Positions 9,860 through 20,188 of a stretch of 64,000 nucleotides of DNA are shown one piece after another. Position 1 is the stretch's first letter, and every line of letters starts with the position of its first letter. Source of the stretch: Streptococcus tangpeifui (GTDB lineage Bacteria; Bacillota; Bacilli; Lactobacillales; Streptococcaceae); contig NZ_JAAKDU010000001.1 in assembly GCF_011038795.1 (NCBI RefSeq), positions 124,001 through 188,000 of the forward strand, read 5' to 3'. The notes beneath the pieces are model-generated. The model was not told the origin of the DNA, made no database searches, and saw nothing but the letters and a program-made list of their open reading frames with translations. A program made the translations under genes and the position numbers.

Positions 9860-10852
9860 ATGGAATATGTAAAATTAGGCGCAACAGGTTTGGACGTTTC
9901 TAAGTTTTGCTTAGGCTGTATGAGTTTTGGGGATGCCACACGGGGATTTCACTCGGGCTGGCTTCTTGATGAGGACCAGAGCCGTGTCATTATCAAGAAG
10001 GCTTTAGATCTAGGTATTAATTTCTTTGATACGGCTAATGTTTATGCGGCCGGCAGCAGTGAAGAGTACCTAGGGCGAGCTATTCGTGATTTTGCTAATC
10101 GTGAAGATGTCGTGCTCGCAACCAAATGCTTTTTCAGTGATTTACCTAATGGTAAAAGTAAGCCCAACAACCATGGTCTGTCACAAAAGGCGATTTTCCA
10201 TCAAGTTGAGCGTAGCCTCAAGAGATTAGGAACCGATTATATCGATATCCTCTACATTCATCGCTGGGATTATCAGACACCGATTGAAGAGACTATGTCC
10301 GCTCTCAATGATTTGGTACGCAGCGGTAAGGTTCGCTATCTAGGAGCTTCAGCTATGTATACTTGGCAATTCCAAAAAGCGCAATACATTGCTGAAAAGA
10401 ACGGCTGGACCAAGTTTGCTGTCATGCAAAATCACTACAACCTTCTCTATCGTGAAGATGAGCGTGAAATGATACCTTTTTGTCGGGAGACAGGCGTTGG
10501 CTTAGCTCCTTACAGTCCTTTGGCATCAGGCCGTGTCGTGCGCGACTGGATAGCTGATACGGCCCGCAGTAAGACGGATACAACGGCCCAAAGCAAATAC
10601 GACAGTACACAAGAGCAAGATATGGCGATTGTTAAACGGGTCGCTGGACTCGCCGACCAATATGATGTCACCCGCACGCAAATCGCCTTGGCTTGGTTGT
10701 GGCAAAAAGGTATCCACTCACCTATTGTCGGTGTCACTAAGGAAAAGTATTTGGATGACTTTATGGGAGCTTTTGACCTTCACTTAACTCAGGAAGATAT
10801 GGACTACTTGGATGAAAATTACCTGCCCCACAAGGTTGTCGGAGCTTTGTAA
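9860..10852 (+). CDS. Aldo/keto reductase
   Basis: NADPH-dependent aldo/keto reductase of 330 residues. It shows GLDVSKFCLGCMSFG near the N-terminus, the catalytic Asp/Tyr segment NFFDTANVYAAGSSEEYLGRA, and the coenzyme-binding C-terminal part (IALAWLWQKGIHSPIVG). The start is the ATG at 9860, with AAAGGAGG just upstream; an upstream in-frame ATG at 9827 lacks one. It ends 4 bases before the next gene, so both are probably cotranscribed from the MerR-like promoter. The substrate is unknown. Confidence 0.9.
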   Translation: MEYVKLGATGLDVSKFCLGCMSFGDATRGFHSGWLLDEDQSRVIIKKALDLGINFFDTANVYAAGSSEEYLGRAIRDFANREDVVLATKCFFSDLPNGKSKPNNHGLSQKAIFHQVERSLKRLGTDYIDILYIHRWDYQTPIEETMSALNDLVRSGKVRYLGASAMYTWQFQKAQYIAEKNGWTKFAVMQNHYNLLYREDEREMIPFCRETGVGLAPYSPLASGRVVRDWIADTARSKTDTTAQSKYDSTQEQDMAIVKRVAGLADQYDVTRTQIALAWLWQKGIHSPIVGVTKEKYLDDFMGAFDLHLTQEDMDYLDENYLPHKVVGAL

Positions 10853-10856
10853 TAAA

Positions 10857-11531
10857 ATGAATTTAACCCTATACGACCTCTATCAAAAGATGTTGGCTCA
10901 CATGGGGCCGACCAACTGGTGGCCAGCTGACAGTAAGCAGCAAATTATTATTGAAGCTATTTTGATTCAAAATACAACAGAGCGCAATGCTGTTCGTGCG
11001 TCACAGCTGATTAGAGCCCAGACTGATTACGATTTCCACCGTATTCGGCAGCTGCCGCTGGAAGATTTGGAGGGACTGGTTCGGCCAGCCGGCTTTATGA
11101 AGAATAAGAGTAAGGCGATTAAAACATTAATTCAGTGGTACTTATCTTATGATCAAGATTCTGAGGCCATTGTGGCGCAGTACGGTGAGACCCTGCGTAA
11201 CACTCTTCTCCAGCTGCATGGTGTTGGTCCTGAAACAGCTGATGTGCTGCTGACTTATATTTTTGATCAGCCGCAATTTATAGCAGACAAGTATGCTCGT
11301 ACGCTTTTTAGTCTCTTAGGTGTCGAGGGACTGACCAGCTACCAAAGTTTGAACCGCCAGCTGTCAAGACTGCCAGATCCTTTTACTTATCAGGACGCCC
11401 AAGAATTTCACGGCTTGATTGATGAGTTTGGTAAAGTCTATTTTCATCCCATTGATAATTTTCAGGACAGTTTTTTAATGGGGGACTGTCTAGACTGGGC
11501 AAAGATAAATGCCAATTCAACACAAAAATAA
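10857..11531 (+). CDS. HhH-GPD base-excision DNA repair protein (endonuclease III-like)
   Basis: 224-residue protein of the endonuclease III/MagIII-like HhH-GPD superfamily. The helix-hairpin-helix is LHGVGPETADVLL and the conserved catalytic aspartate lies in FIADKYARTL. The residue matching the beta-lyase lysine of Nth is Glu (GVGPETA instead of GVGRKTA), and the four cysteines of the iron-sulfur loop are missing. It is therefore more likely a monofunctional glycosylase, perhaps for alkylated bases (inference). It follows the aldo/keto reductase by 4 bases with no strong own ribosome site, so translation may be coupled. Confidence 0.75.
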   Translation: MNLTLYDLYQKMLAHMGPTNWWPADSKQQIIIEAILIQNTTERNAVRASQLIRAQTDYDFHRIRQLPLEDLEGLVRPAGFMKNKSKAIKTLIQWYLSYDQDSEAIVAQYGETLRNTLLQLHGVGPETADVLLTYIFDQPQFIADKYARTLFSLLGVEGLTSYQSLNRQLSRLPDPFTYQDAQEFHGLIDEFGKVYFHPIDNFQDSFLMGDCLDWAKINANSTQK

Positions 11532-11584
11532 GCAGTAGAGCATTAACAAGATAAAGGGAGAGTGTTATCTAATGTGTCTATGTC

Positions 11585-11624
11585 AAAAGAGTCTGGAACC
11601 GCTTTGGGTTCCAGACTCTTTTAT
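11585..11624. terminator. Bidirectional terminator
   Basis: Perfect 16-base arms (11585-11600 and 11607-11622) around GCTTTG, A-rich on the left and T-rich on the right, placed between the convergent HhH-GPD gene and GNAT gene. Confidence 0.92.
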
Positions 11625-11649
11625 GCTGATTGACAGGACGCCGGCTTCT

Positions 11650-12237
11650 CTAGTCTTGCTCATAATCCCTGAAAAGTTTGCTTTCTCGAAACTTTTTAAT
11701 AGGCTGTGGTTGGTCGTTTTTCTTCGCTAAGTCTTTTTCCAGCCATTTCATGTCATACCAATGTTCAAATTTATAGCCTGAATTTTTGAAATGCCCGATC
11801 TCCTTAAAGCCTAGGTGCTTGTGGAAGTTTAAGCTTTTATTGGTGAGATAGTCATCTGGATGCTCAGTTGTCGCGATGCAGGCCAGAATGGTCAAAATTC
11901 CTTGAGCTTTGAGACAAGTTTCTAAATGTTGGTAGAGAAGCCGGCCGGTTCCTTGGCCCTGAGCATAGGAGTCTAGGTAGATAGTGACTTCTGCCAGCCA
12001 CTGGTAAGCCTCTCGTTGGTGAAAAGGCGAGGCATAGGCGTAACCTAGAATTTGGTCGTCCTGTTTGGCTATTAAATAAGGATAGGTTTGGCTAATGCTT
12101 TGCCAACGCTGGCTAAATTTTTGCAGGTTTGGAACTTGGTATTCAAAGCTGATAGCTGTTTTTTCGACATAAGGTGCATAAATAGCTAGGAGCTGAGGCA
12201 GGTCAGCTTCTTTAGCGTTTTGGATGATTATTGACAA
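11650..12237 (-). CDS. GNAT acetyltransferase, phosphinothricin acetyltransferase-like
   Basis: N-acetyltransferase of 195 residues. The fold signs are IIIQNAKEADLPQLLAIYAPYVEKTAISFEY (Pat/YncA-like N-terminus), QGQGTGRLLYQHL (acetyl-CoA pyrophosphate loop) and FHKHLGFKEIGHFKNSGYKF. The start is TTG at 12237 with GGGAGAG upstream. It extends beyond the domain with a basic tail (about residues 165-195). The substrate may be an amino acid or a toxic amine; not determinable. It is transcribed towards the HhH-GPD gene and divergently from the SNF2 helicase gene. Confidence 0.85.
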   Translation of the reverse strand: MSIIIQNAKEADLPQLLAIYAPYVEKTAISFEYQVPNLQKFSQRWQSISQTYPYLIAKQDDQILGYAYASPFHQREAYQWLAEVTIYLDSYAQGQGTGRLLYQHLETCLKAQGILTILACIATTEHPDDYLTNKSLNFHKHLGFKEIGHFKNSGYKFEHWYDMKWLEKDLAKKNDQPQPIKKFRESKLFRDYEQD

Positions 12238-12316
12238 GGCACTCTCCCTTCGTTTTCTTCTAGTATAGCATAAGCTTTGTCTCTAAACTATTTTTTATGA
12301 AAATGCTATTTCATTT

Positions 12317-12325
12317 TGTTATAAT
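12317..12325 (+). promoter_or_regulatory. Extended -10 promoter for the SNF2 helicase
   Basis: TGTTATAAT 38 bases ahead of the start codon. Confidence 0.5.
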
Positions 12326-12362
12326 AAAAGGATAAGTTAATTTAGATTGGACATGGATAATT

Positions 12363-15300
12363 ATGGCAAGATTGATTCCTGGACGGGTTCGCAATGAAGG
12401 TATCGCCCTGTCTCAAGCGGGTAAAGTCAACATTAAATCAACAGCGAATAAGATTATCAAGGCAGAAGTGGCTGATGTCGCCATCCAGTTCTCTTTTGAT
12501 GATGATAAGGTCAGCTGTTCTTGCCCTACATTTGCTCAAAAGAACTATTGTTCACATTTGGCGGCCATAGAATTTTATCTGAAAAATGATTCTGCTGGCA
12601 GGGAGATAGTCGACCAGTTGAAAAATGAAGCAGCTAGTCAAAAGCAACAGGAGAGGTTACATTCCTTTGGTAGTCTCTTTTTAGATGGTTTGGCGGTTAA
12701 TGAGGATGATAGCCTTAAATATCGTTTGTCCGTTTCAGGTGAGCAAGATTTGTATTCGTCTGCTATTTGGTGGACTATCCATATTAACCGTCTTCCTGAT
12801 GAACGCTCATACATTGTACGAGACATCAAAAACTTTCTGCAGGTTTTAAAGCGCGAAGATGCTTATCAAATTGGAAAGAATTATTTTGAGCCAATTTCAT
12901 ACCTGCAGTTTGATGAGCCTAGTCAGGAATTTCTCGACTTTCTTTTGCGGCTGATTCCTGATGAAGACCTCAATCATTTGGATTTTCTTTTACCTAATCG
13001 TGGTCGTCACTTGGCTCTGCCTGGGGGTTTCTTCGAGGAAGGGATTCAACTGATGCAGGATCTTTATGATTTCCATGTTAACCTTAATGGACGAGATTAT
13101 AAGGATCTTTATTTTAAAGAATTAACAAAAGAAGATAATCTCTTTCATTTTAAGATTCTTGTTCATCGGCAATCTTTAGAAATGGTTATCGCTGAAAAAG
13201 CCAGTCAGGCCTACTTTGATCAAACCTATTTGCTCCACCGACAGACCTTTTATCATCTTAATACTAAGCAAAGACGCTTGGTTAAGGCGATTAAGAGTTT
13301 GATGATTGATCAGGATTTGAATAAGCATGTTCACTTTGATTTGGAGGATCAAGGGAAGCTAGCGGCAAGTCTTTTAGATTTTGCTGAAATTGGCCAGATA
13401 GATGCTCCTAAATCCTTTGCAATTCGAGATTTTAAACCCATTTTTAAGCTTGATTTGTCTGAAAATGGTGAGATTTTACTAAATCTTATCTATGACTATG
13501 ATGGGATTCAAGTCGGTAGTCGAGAAGAGCTGCAAGCCCTTCCTTTTACTAGTAATTTTAAGCGAGAAGAACGTATCAGTCAGGTTCTGACTAGTGAAGG
13601 TTTTGTGGGGCATTTCTCTGCTCGCCATCAGCCAGTCTATGATGAGAAACTCTATGATTTCTTTATGAGGACTATTCCTCACTTAGAGCGTCTGGGTCAG
13701 GTGATTTTGAGTTCAGATTTAGATGATTTGCGAGCCTACGAAAGGCCTCAGATTAAGGTTTCTACTGAAAAAGGCCTCTTAGATGTTTCTTTTGATTTTT
13801 CTTCAATCTATGAGGGAGATATTAGTCAGGCTTTACAAGCCCTTTTTAAGAATGAGGCCTACTATATCAGTGATAAGGGACATTTGGTTGTCTTTGATGA
13901 AGAAACTCAAAAGGTTAGTAAAACTCTGCAAGCTCTGCGGGCCAAACCAATAGCCAACGGTCACCTGCAGTTGGATAATTTGGCGGCCTTCCAGTTGTCA
14001 GAACTCTTCAAGGATTCTGAGCGGGTTGATTTTTCCAAGGACTTTCAACAATTGGCTTACGATTTGAGGCATCCAGAAGCTTTTGAATTACCTGAACTTG
14101 CAGTTAAAGCCAGCTTGCGTGATTACCAATTAGCAGGGATTAAATGGCTATCGATGCTTGACTATTATGGGTTTGGCGGTATTTTGGCAGATGATATGGG
14201 GTTAGGTAAGACCCTGCAAACCATAGCTTTTTTGACGGGTAAGATGAAATCGGACTCTAAAGTCTTGATACTCTCACCATCTAGCCTAATTTATAATTGG
14301 AAGGATGAATTTACTAAGTTTGCTCCAGAGCTTGATGTGGTTGTATCTTATGGGCTTAAACAGGAGCGGCTGGCTACGATAGCTGAAAATCGTCAGGTGA
14401 CGATTACTAGCTACACCTCTTTCCGGCAAGATTTTGATAGCTATCAAGCTGGCCACTATGATTATTTGATTTTAGACGAAGCTCAGGTTATGAAAAATAC
14501 TCAGACTAAGATTGCCCAACATTTACGGGCTTTTGAAGTCGGAAATTGTTTTGCCTTATCGGGGACGCCTATTGAAAATAAGCTCTTAGAAATCTGGTCT
14601 ATTTTTCAGATTGTTTTACCTGGGCTACTTCCAAGTAAGAAGGAATTTTCAAAAATGGAAGCCAGTCAGGTAGCCCAATATATCAAGCCTTTTGTCATGC
14701 GGCGCAAGAAGGAAGATGTTTTGCCAGAGTTACCTGATTTGACAGAAACTACCCACTATAATGAATTGGAAGATAAGCAGAAAGCCATTTATCTGGCTCA
14801 ATTGCGACAGATCCAAGCGAATGTCCGTCAGTCCAGTGATGCCGAACTCAATCGTCAAAAGATCCAAATTTTATCTGGAATTACCCGTCTGCGGCAGATC
14901 TGTGATACGCCGGCTCTCTTTATGGATTATCAGGGAGCTAGTGGCAAGGTTGAGAGTTTGCGCCAGTTACTCAGTCAAATCCAAGCGAGTGCCCACCGGA
15001 CCCTTGTTTTCTCGCAATTCCGCGATATGCTTGATATTGCTGAGGAAGAAGTATCTAAACTGGGTATGACCAGTTACAAGATTACTGGCTCCACCCCAGC
15101 TGAAGCAAGACAGGAAATGACCAAGGCCTTCAATAATGGCAGTAAGGATGTTTTCCTAGTTTCTTTAAAGGCTGGTGGTGTTGGCCTCAATTTGACTGGG
15201 GCAGATACCGTCATTCTGATTGACTTATGGTGGAATCCTGCGGTAGAGATGCAGGCTATCAGCCGGGCCCACCGCCTTGGTCAAACAGAAAAAGTAGAAG

Positions 15301-15455
15301 TTTACCGCCTGATTACTCGAGGAACCATTGAAGAAAAAATCCTTGAATTACAGGATTCCAAGAAAAATTTGGTGACAACTGTCCTGGATGGTAATGAGAG
15401 TCGGGCTAATATGACTATCGAAGAAATCAAAGAAATTTTAGGTGTCAAAGACTAA
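12363..15455 (+). CDS. SWIM zinc-finger SNF2/Rad54-family helicase
   Basis: Large (1030 aa) ATP-dependent DNA translocase. Residues 50-70 hold a SWIM zinc finger (Cys52, Cys54, Cys63, His65). A bacterial SNF2 accessory domain follows, then the two RecA-like lobes: Walker A DDMGLGKT at about 610-617, DEAQ box at 705-708, SGTPIEN, and C-terminal motifs VSLKAGGVGLNLTGAD and AISRAHRLGQ. The streptococcal homologue (often called Snf) sits beside murC as here. Its role is unproven; DNA repair or chromatin remodelling-like activity is assumed. There is no obvious Shine-Dalgarno upstream of the ATG. Confidence 0.93.
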   Translation: MARLIPGRVRNEGIALSQAGKVNIKSTANKIIKAEVADVAIQFSFDDDKVSCSCPTFAQKNYCSHLAAIEFYLKNDSAGREIVDQLKNEAASQKQQERLHSFGSLFLDGLAVNEDDSLKYRLSVSGEQDLYSSAIWWTIHINRLPDERSYIVRDIKNFLQVLKREDAYQIGKNYFEPISYLQFDEPSQEFLDFLLRLIPDEDLNHLDFLLPNRGRHLALPGGFFEEGIQLMQDLYDFHVNLNGRDYKDLYFKELTKEDNLFHFKILVHRQSLEMVIAEKASQAYFDQTYLLHRQTFYHLNTKQRRLVKAIKSLMIDQDLNKHVHFDLEDQGKLAASLLDFAEIGQIDAPKSFAIRDFKPIFKLDLSENGEILLNLIYDYDGIQVGSREELQALPFTSNFKREERISQVLTSEGFVGHFSARHQPVYDEKLYDFFMRTIPHLERLGQVILSSDLDDLRAYERPQIKVSTEKGLLDVSFDFSSIYEGDISQALQALFKNEAYYISDKGHLVVFDEETQKVSKTLQALRAKPIANGHLQLDNLAAFQLSELFKDSERVDFSKDFQQLAYDLRHPEAFELPELAVKASLRDYQLAGIKWLSMLDYYGFGGILADDMGLGKTLQTIAFLTGKMKSDSKVLILSPSSLIYNWKDEFTKFAPELDVVVSYGLKQERLATIAENRQVTITSYTSFRQDFDSYQAGHYDYLILDEAQVMKNTQTKIAQHLRAFEVGNCFALSGTPIENKLLEIWSIFQIVLPGLLPSKKEFSKMEASQVAQYIKPFVMRRKKEDVLPELPDLTETTHYNELEDKQKAIYLAQLRQIQANVRQSSDAELNRQKIQILSGITRLRQICDTPALFMDYQGASGKVESLRQLLSQIQASAHRTLVFSQFRDMLDIAEEEVSKLGMTSYKITGSTPAEARQEMTKAFNNGSKDVFLVSLKAGGVGLNLTGADTVILIDLWWNPAVEMQAISRAHRLGQTEKVEVYRLITRGTIEEKILELQDSKKNLVTTVLDGNESRANMTIEEIKEILGVKD

Positions 15456-15462
15456 TATCCTT

Positions 15463-15490
15463 TTGACATGCTACCTTTTTAGGGTATAAT
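15463..15490 (+). promoter_or_regulatory. Sigma-A promoter of the 15536 gene and murC
   Basis: Perfect TTGACA (15463-15468) and TATAAT (15485-15490) with a 16-base spacer. Transcription should start near 15497. Confidence 0.85.
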
Positions 15491-15535
15491 AGAAATGTTA
15501 GAGTCATGCTCAAAAAATTGGGGGAAAGGATACTT

Positions 15536-16180
15536 ATGGCTAGAAAAAATCGCCAGTTTCCACTCGTAGCAGATGATGAGTCGGTAATTGCAGCAGCTCC
15601 TCAAATGCACTTGTACGATAATGAAGATTTAATCAATAATATTCATGGAGACTATCAGGATAAGACCTTTCAGGACCAGCCCGATAATGATACTTCCACT
15701 GTAACGGCTTCCAAAAGGGGTCAAAGTCCGCTCAGTGATAGAAAGGCTGGTCAGTCTTACGCTGAATTAGCTCGGCAGGAAGCTAAGCAAGATCTCAAGC
15801 GCAAGCGCCAATCTTTTATTGCTAAAGAAGCGAAGTTGCCGAGTAAACCAAGTTTTCAGCGTCGAGAATCTGCTGGAACAATTACCAAGTCGACCAATTC
15901 AAAACCGACCCTTTTCTTTAATGGTCGGTTGGCAGATGCCAGTCAAGACTTGCCTAATAATGAATTAGCTCGTTTTAGCAAAAATCTCCATCAAGATCAT
16001 TATATCTTAGCAGAATTACCTAGAGTTTATAAGGAGCCTAAGAATCCTTCTACTAAACAAAGTCAAAAGAATAGTTATGACTTTTTAAAACGCAGTCAAA
16101 TTTATAATCAGGAAGAAAGCAGACAGCGTCGCACTCATCAAATTGCCAAAGAATTAAATTTGATGATGGATGAGGAGTAG
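15536..16180 (+). CDS. Hypothetical cytoplasmic protein upstream of murC
   Basis: Protein of 214 residues, very rich in Gln, Ser, Lys, Asp and Arg, with no hydrophobic segment; it is probably largely disordered. No family was recognised. The ATG at 15536 is preferred over the one at 15506 because GGGGAAAGG lies just ahead of it and because 15506 is only about 9 bases from the expected transcription start. It is followed 20 bases later by murC, with which it should share the promoter at 15463. Position next to murC and the helicase is conserved in related streptococci (from memory, not checked). Confidence 0.8.
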   Translation: MARKNRQFPLVADDESVIAAAPQMHLYDNEDLINNIHGDYQDKTFQDQPDNDTSTVTASKRGQSPLSDRKAGQSYAELARQEAKQDLKRKRQSFIAKEAKLPSKPSFQRRESAGTITKSTNSKPTLFFNGRLADASQDLPNNELARFSKNLHQDHYILAELPRVYKEPKNPSTKQSQKNSYDFLKRSQIYNQEESRQRRTHQIAKELNLMMDEE

Positions 16181-16200
16181 GCAAAGGAGAAAAGAAGACT

Positions 16201-17532
16201 ATGTCAAAAACCTATCATTTTATTGGAATAAAAGGCTCTGGAATGAGCGCTTTAGCTTTGATGTTGCATCAAATGGGCTACAAGGTTCAAGGATCTGATG
16301 TTGAGAAATACTATTTTACCCAACGGGGGCTAGAACAGGCTGGCATTAAGATTTTACCTTTTGATGAAAAAAATATCACAGCTGATGTTGAATTAATTGC
16401 AGGGAATGCTTTTCGGGAAGATAATAATGTTGAAGTGGCTTATGCGCTGCATCACGGCTTAGCTTTCAAACGTTACCATGAGTTCCTCGGTGACTTCATG
16501 AACCAATTTACCAGTCTCGGTGTCGCGGGTGCCCATGGGAAGACATCGACCACAGGTCTTTTGGCTCATGTCTTGCGAAATATTACTGATACTTCATTCT
16601 TGATTGGTGATGGAACGGGGCGTGGTTCTAAGAATAGCCAATACTTCGTCTTTGAGGCTGATGAATATGAGCGCCATTTCATGCCTTACCATCCAGCCTA
16701 TTCTATCATTACTAATGTGGATTTTGATCATCCTGATTACTTCACCTCTATTAATGATGTCTTCTCGGCCTTTGATGATTATGCCAAACAGGTTCAAAAG
16801 GGTCTCTTTGTTTACGGCGAAGATCCTTACTTGCGAAAAATTACTTCTAATGCTCCCATTTACTACTATGGTTTTGAAGACAATGATGACTTTATTGCCT
16901 GTGATATTGTTCGTACGACTCATGGTTCCGATTTTAAGGTTCAGCATGAGGGCCAAATTTTGGGAAGCTTTCATGTGCCGGCTTTTGGCCGTCACAATAT
17001 CTTAAACGCTACAGCGGTTATTGCAAATCTCTATGTTGCCGGTTTTAATATGGAGTTAGTAGCTGAGCATCTTAAGACTTTCATTGGCGTTAAGCGTCGC
17101 TTTACGGAAAAAATTATCAATAATACTACCATTATAGATGATTTTGCCCACCATCCAACTGAAATTATTGCTACCTTGGATGCCGCTCGGCAGAAGTATC
17201 CATCAAAAGAAATAGTGGCTATTTTCCAGCCTCACACTTTTACGCGGACGATTGCTCTTTTAGATGAATTTGCCGTAGCTTTAAATGAAGCTGACAGCGT
17301 TTATTTGGCAAAGATTTATGGGTCTGCACGTGAGCATGACAACGGCCAAGTTAAGGTTGAAGATTTAGCTGTTAAGATTAAGAAGCCAGCAGAGATTGTG
17401 ACAGTTGAGAATGTCTCTCCTCTTTTAGACCATGACAATGCTGTTTATGTCTTTATGGGAGCTGGCGATATCCAGCTCTATGAACGCTCTTTTGAAGAAT
17501 TGGTGGCTAACCTAGCTGCCAATACCCAATAA
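16201..17532 (+). CDS. murC: UDP-N-acetylmuramate--L-alanine ligase
   Basis: Adds L-alanine to UDP-MurNAc in peptidoglycan precursor synthesis, ATP dependent, cytoplasmic. 443 residues. The N-terminal Rossmann motif is [11 protein letters not shown], the ATP loop [12 protein letters not shown], followed by [10 protein letters not shown] and the C-terminal HHPTEI and FQPHTFTRT motifs of Mur ligases. The ribosome site AAAGGAG is well spaced. It ends in a terminator. Confidence 0.97.
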   Translation: MSKTYHFIGIKGSGMSALALMLHQMGYKVQGSDVEKYYFTQRGLEQAGIKILPFDEKNITADVELIAGNAFREDNNVEVAYALHHGLAFKRYHEFLGDFMNQFTSLGVAGAHGKTSTTGLLAHVLRNITDTSFLIGDGTGRGSKNSQYFVFEADEYERHFMPYHPAYSIITNVDFDHPDYFTSINDVFSAFDDYAKQVQKGLFVYGEDPYLRKITSNAPIYYYGFEDNDDFIACDIVRTTHGSDFKVQHEGQILGSFHVPAFGRHNILNATAVIANLYVAGFNMELVAEHLKTFIGVKRRFTEKIINNTTIIDDFAHHPTEIIATLDAARQKYPSKEIVAIFQPHTFTRTIALLDEFAVALNEADSVYLAKIYGSAREHDNGQVKVEDLAVKIKKPAEIVTVENVSPLLDHDNAVYVFMGAGDIQLYERSFEELVANLAANTQ

Positions 17533-17546
17533 AAGTATTAATAGTC

Positions 17547-17571
17547 AAAAACTGGGTTTGCCCAGTTTTTC
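17547..17571 (+). terminator. murC terminator
   Basis: Stem AACTGGG/CCCAGTT with loop TTTG and a T-run directly after. Confidence 0.85.
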
Positions 17572-17593
17572 GTTTAGTTTATAGGAGATTTTT

Positions 17594-18079
17594 ATGATAA
17601 TTAGACAGGTTAGAATGGATGATTTTGGGGAAATTTTTGATATTGAGGAAGCCAATTTTTCTGAAGAAGAAGCGGCAAGTCCTCAAGCTCTGCAAGAGCG
17701 GATTGCTATAATTCCAGATACTTTCTTAGTCGCTGAACTTTCTGGGCGTGTGGTGGCTTATTTAGTTGGTCCAGCCAAAGCAGATCGCTATCTGACCGAT
17801 GATCTCTTTGAACACGTTGACCCTAATCCTGCAGCTGGTGGTTTTATCCAAATTCAATCTTTGTCAGTGGCACCTAAGTACCAAGGACAAGGGTTGGGAA
17901 CAGCTCTTCTAGCGGCTCTTAAAGATCTAGCTCTGGCTCAGGAACGGCAGGGAATTAGTCTAACCTGTCATGCTGAATTGATTCCTTACTATGAGATGAA
18001 TGGCTTTCGTGATGAAGGTCTGTCAGATTCCCAGCATGGTGGTCAAACTTGGTACAACCTAGTTTGGGAAAATCGTTAA
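17594..18079 (+). CDS. GNAT family N-acetyltransferase
   Basis: 161-residue acetyltransferase, serotonin/AANAT-like subgroup by the motifs IQSLSVAPKYQGQGLGTALLAALKDLA (acetyl-CoA loop) and LTCHAELIPYYEMNGF. The N-terminus starts MIIRQVRMDDFGEIFDIEEANF. Ribosome site AGGAGA. It lies between the murC terminator and the mltG promoter and so is probably monocistronic or read through from murC. Substrate unknown. Confidence 0.88.
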   Translation: MIIRQVRMDDFGEIFDIEEANFSEEEAASPQALQERIAIIPDTFLVAELSGRVVAYLVGPAKADRYLTDDLFEHVDPNPAAGGFIQIQSLSVAPKYQGQGLGTALLAALKDLALAQERQGISLTCHAELIPYYEMNGFRDEGLSDSQHGGQTWYNLVWENR

Positions 18080-18123
18080 AGTTTTTTTCCTCTATTGCAG
18101 CTTGGTGATAAAACTTATAAAAT

Positions 18124-18152
18124 TTGCATTTACCATTAATTTAAGATATAAT
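18124..18152 (+). promoter_or_regulatory. Sigma-A promoter of mltG
   Basis: TTGCAT (18124-18129) and TATAAT (18147-18152), spacing 17. Confidence 0.8.
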
Positions 18153-18182
18153 GGCGACTGATAACTATGAGGAGGATGAGCT

Positions 18183-20093
18183 TTGACCGATTTTAAGGAT
18201 GATAAGTCAAAATCTGTAGCCAGTGACAAGAGCTTTAAGGAACAGATTTTGAACGAATTAGAAGAAGCCAATCGCTTAAAAGGAATCCAAGATGACGGGA
18301 TCGTTAAATCGATTGTTGAAAGTCTCAATGCTGACGGCAATCGTGAAATTGATCCCGATTTTAATTGGCAGGAAGCTGCTGCCCAACTGAAAAAGCAGGA
18401 GGAGCAGGCAGCTAAGTCAGCCGAGGAAGAGCAAAAACGTGCTCTGGCTGAGGCTCAGGCCATTAAGAAAATTCGCGAGAAGGAGCATCTCAGAGAGCTC
18501 AATGAGCTCAATCCTTTGGGTGAGGACTTGACTGATGAAGAGCCGCTAGAAGAGAGTAGTGCTTATGCTAGCACTGTTTCAACGGCAGCTTCCGAAGCTG
18601 CTGAGATTGCTGATGTAGATCTATCAGGTTTTACAGTCCCTATTCCTATACAAGATATTCATTCGGCTAGTCCGACAGTAAACTTGTCTGAAGAACAATC
18701 AAGTCGGTCACAGAAGTCTGAGACAGAGCCCCATTTTTCTTCTGTTTCGGAGCAGGAAGCTGGTTTTGCTTCCGAAAGTGACTCAGAAGTAAAAGTCTCA
18801 TCTAATCAGTCGTCGTTGTCTCAAAATACTTATGACAATGACACAATTGAAGATAATGAGCTGGATGATGAAGAAGATTGGGAGGAAGAGGAGCCCTCTT
18901 CCCGTCGTAAGGATAACAAGCGTAAGCAAAAAAAGAAAAAACGTTTGGCTCGTCGTATCAGTACTTGGATTATCAGTCTTATCTTGCTCGCTCTCTTAGC
19001 GGGCGGCGGATTTGGTTATTATTATATCAATGCTAGTTTAGCTCCGCTGGATGCTCAGTCAACTAAGTATGTAACGGTTGAAATTCCTAAGGGAGCTGGC
19101 AGTAAACAGATTGGCCAAATCCTTGAGAAAAAGAGTATCATTAAAGATGCCAATGTTTTCAATTATTATACCAAGTTTAAAAATTACAGTAATCTCAAGA
19201 GTGGTTACTATAATTTGAAAGCCAGCATGAGTATTGATGATATTATCAAGGAACTTCAGGATGGAGGGACGACTGAACCAACCGATCCTAATGCTGGTAA
19301 GATTGTTATTCCAGAAGGTTATACTCTCGAGCAAATTGGTAAGGCTGTTGAGAATAACGCTAATACTAGAGTTAAGACGGATAAAACGCCATACAGCTCT
19401 AAAAAATTCCTCAACTTAATGAAGGATAAGGATTTCATCGAAAAGATGAAAGAAAAGTATCCTAAGCTCTTGGCAGACCTGCCAGAATCTGATAAGGTCA
19501 AGTACCAATTAGAGGGTTATCTTTTTCCAGCAACCTATAACTACACTAAGGATGTCAGTCTTGAAGATCTTGTGGATCAGATGCTAGGAACTATGGATTC
19601 CTATCTAAGTGAATATTATGATAAGATTGAACAGTCTAAGTACAATGTTAATGAGATGTTAGCGCTGGCCTCTCTGGTGGAAAAGGAAGGGCAAACGGAT
19701 GAAGACCGTCGCAATATTGCTAGTGTCTTCTATAATCGTTTGGATGCTGATATGCCCTTGCAATCTAATATTTCAGTGCTTTATGCTTTAGGTAAACTTG
19801 GTGATAAGACTTCCTTGAAGGAAGATGCCAATATTGATACCAATATTGATTCGCCTTTCAATGATTATAAGAACAAGGGAGTTATTCCCGGCCCAGTCGA
19901 TAGTCCAAGTTTATCTGCGATTGAAGCAGTTGTTAATCCGTCAGATACAAAATATCTTTACTTTGTTGCTGATGTTGAAACTGGCAATGTCTATTATTCT
20001 GAGACTTATGAGGATCACCAAAAGAATGTTGATACCTATGTTAATAAAAAAGTTTCGGATAGTAGCGAACAGGACTCAGAGAACAAAAATTAA
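18183..20093 (+). CDS. mltG: Endolytic murein transglycosylase MltG (YceG)
   Basis: Membrane-bound lytic transglycosylase that cleaves nascent peptidoglycan and acts in peripheral wall synthesis. The start is TTG, supported by AGGAGG at 18170-18175. Residues 1-256 form a long acidic, low-complexity cytoplasmic region ending in a run of acidic and then basic residues; 257-281 is the single membrane helix; a LysM-like region and the YceG catalytic domain follow, with the conserved Glu500 in LVEKEGQ and the [13 protein letters not shown] motif. At 636 residues it is longer than most MltG because of the N-terminal extension, as in other streptococci. greA follows. Confidence 0.94.
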   Translation: MTDFKDDKSKSVASDKSFKEQILNELEEANRLKGIQDDGIVKSIVESLNADGNREIDPDFNWQEAAAQLKKQEEQAAKSAEEEQKRALAEAQAIKKIREKEHLRELNELNPLGEDLTDEEPLEESSAYASTVSTAASEAAEIADVDLSGFTVPIPIQDIHSASPTVNLSEEQSSRSQKSETEPHFSSVSEQEAGFASESDSEVKVSSNQSSLSQNTYDNDTIEDNELDDEEDWEEEEPSSRRKDNKRKQKKKKRLARRISTWIISLILLALLAGGGFGYYYINASLAPLDAQSTKYVTVEIPKGAGSKQIGQILEKKSIIKDANVFNYYTKFKNYSNLKSGYYNLKASMSIDDIIKELQDGGTTEPTDPNAGKIVIPEGYTLEQIGKAVENNANTRVKTDKTPYSSKKFLNLMKDKDFIEKMKEKYPKLLADLPESDKVKYQLEGYLFPATYNYTKDVSLEDLVDQMLGTMDSYLSEYYDKIEQSKYNVNEMLALASLVEKEGQTDEDRRNIASVFYNRLDADMPLQSNISVLYALGKLGDKTSLKEDANIDTNIDSPFNDYKNKGVIPGPVDSPSLSAIEAVVNPSDTKYLYFVADVETGNVYYSETYEDHQKNVDTYVNKKVSDSSEQDSENKN

Positions 20094-20188
20094 AATTGAG
20101 CCTCAAACAAGAGTCTGTGACGAAAGTTCTCGGACTCTGTTTCTGTGTCAGACCCCTGATCAAAATAAAAAATAGAAAAGAGAAAATC

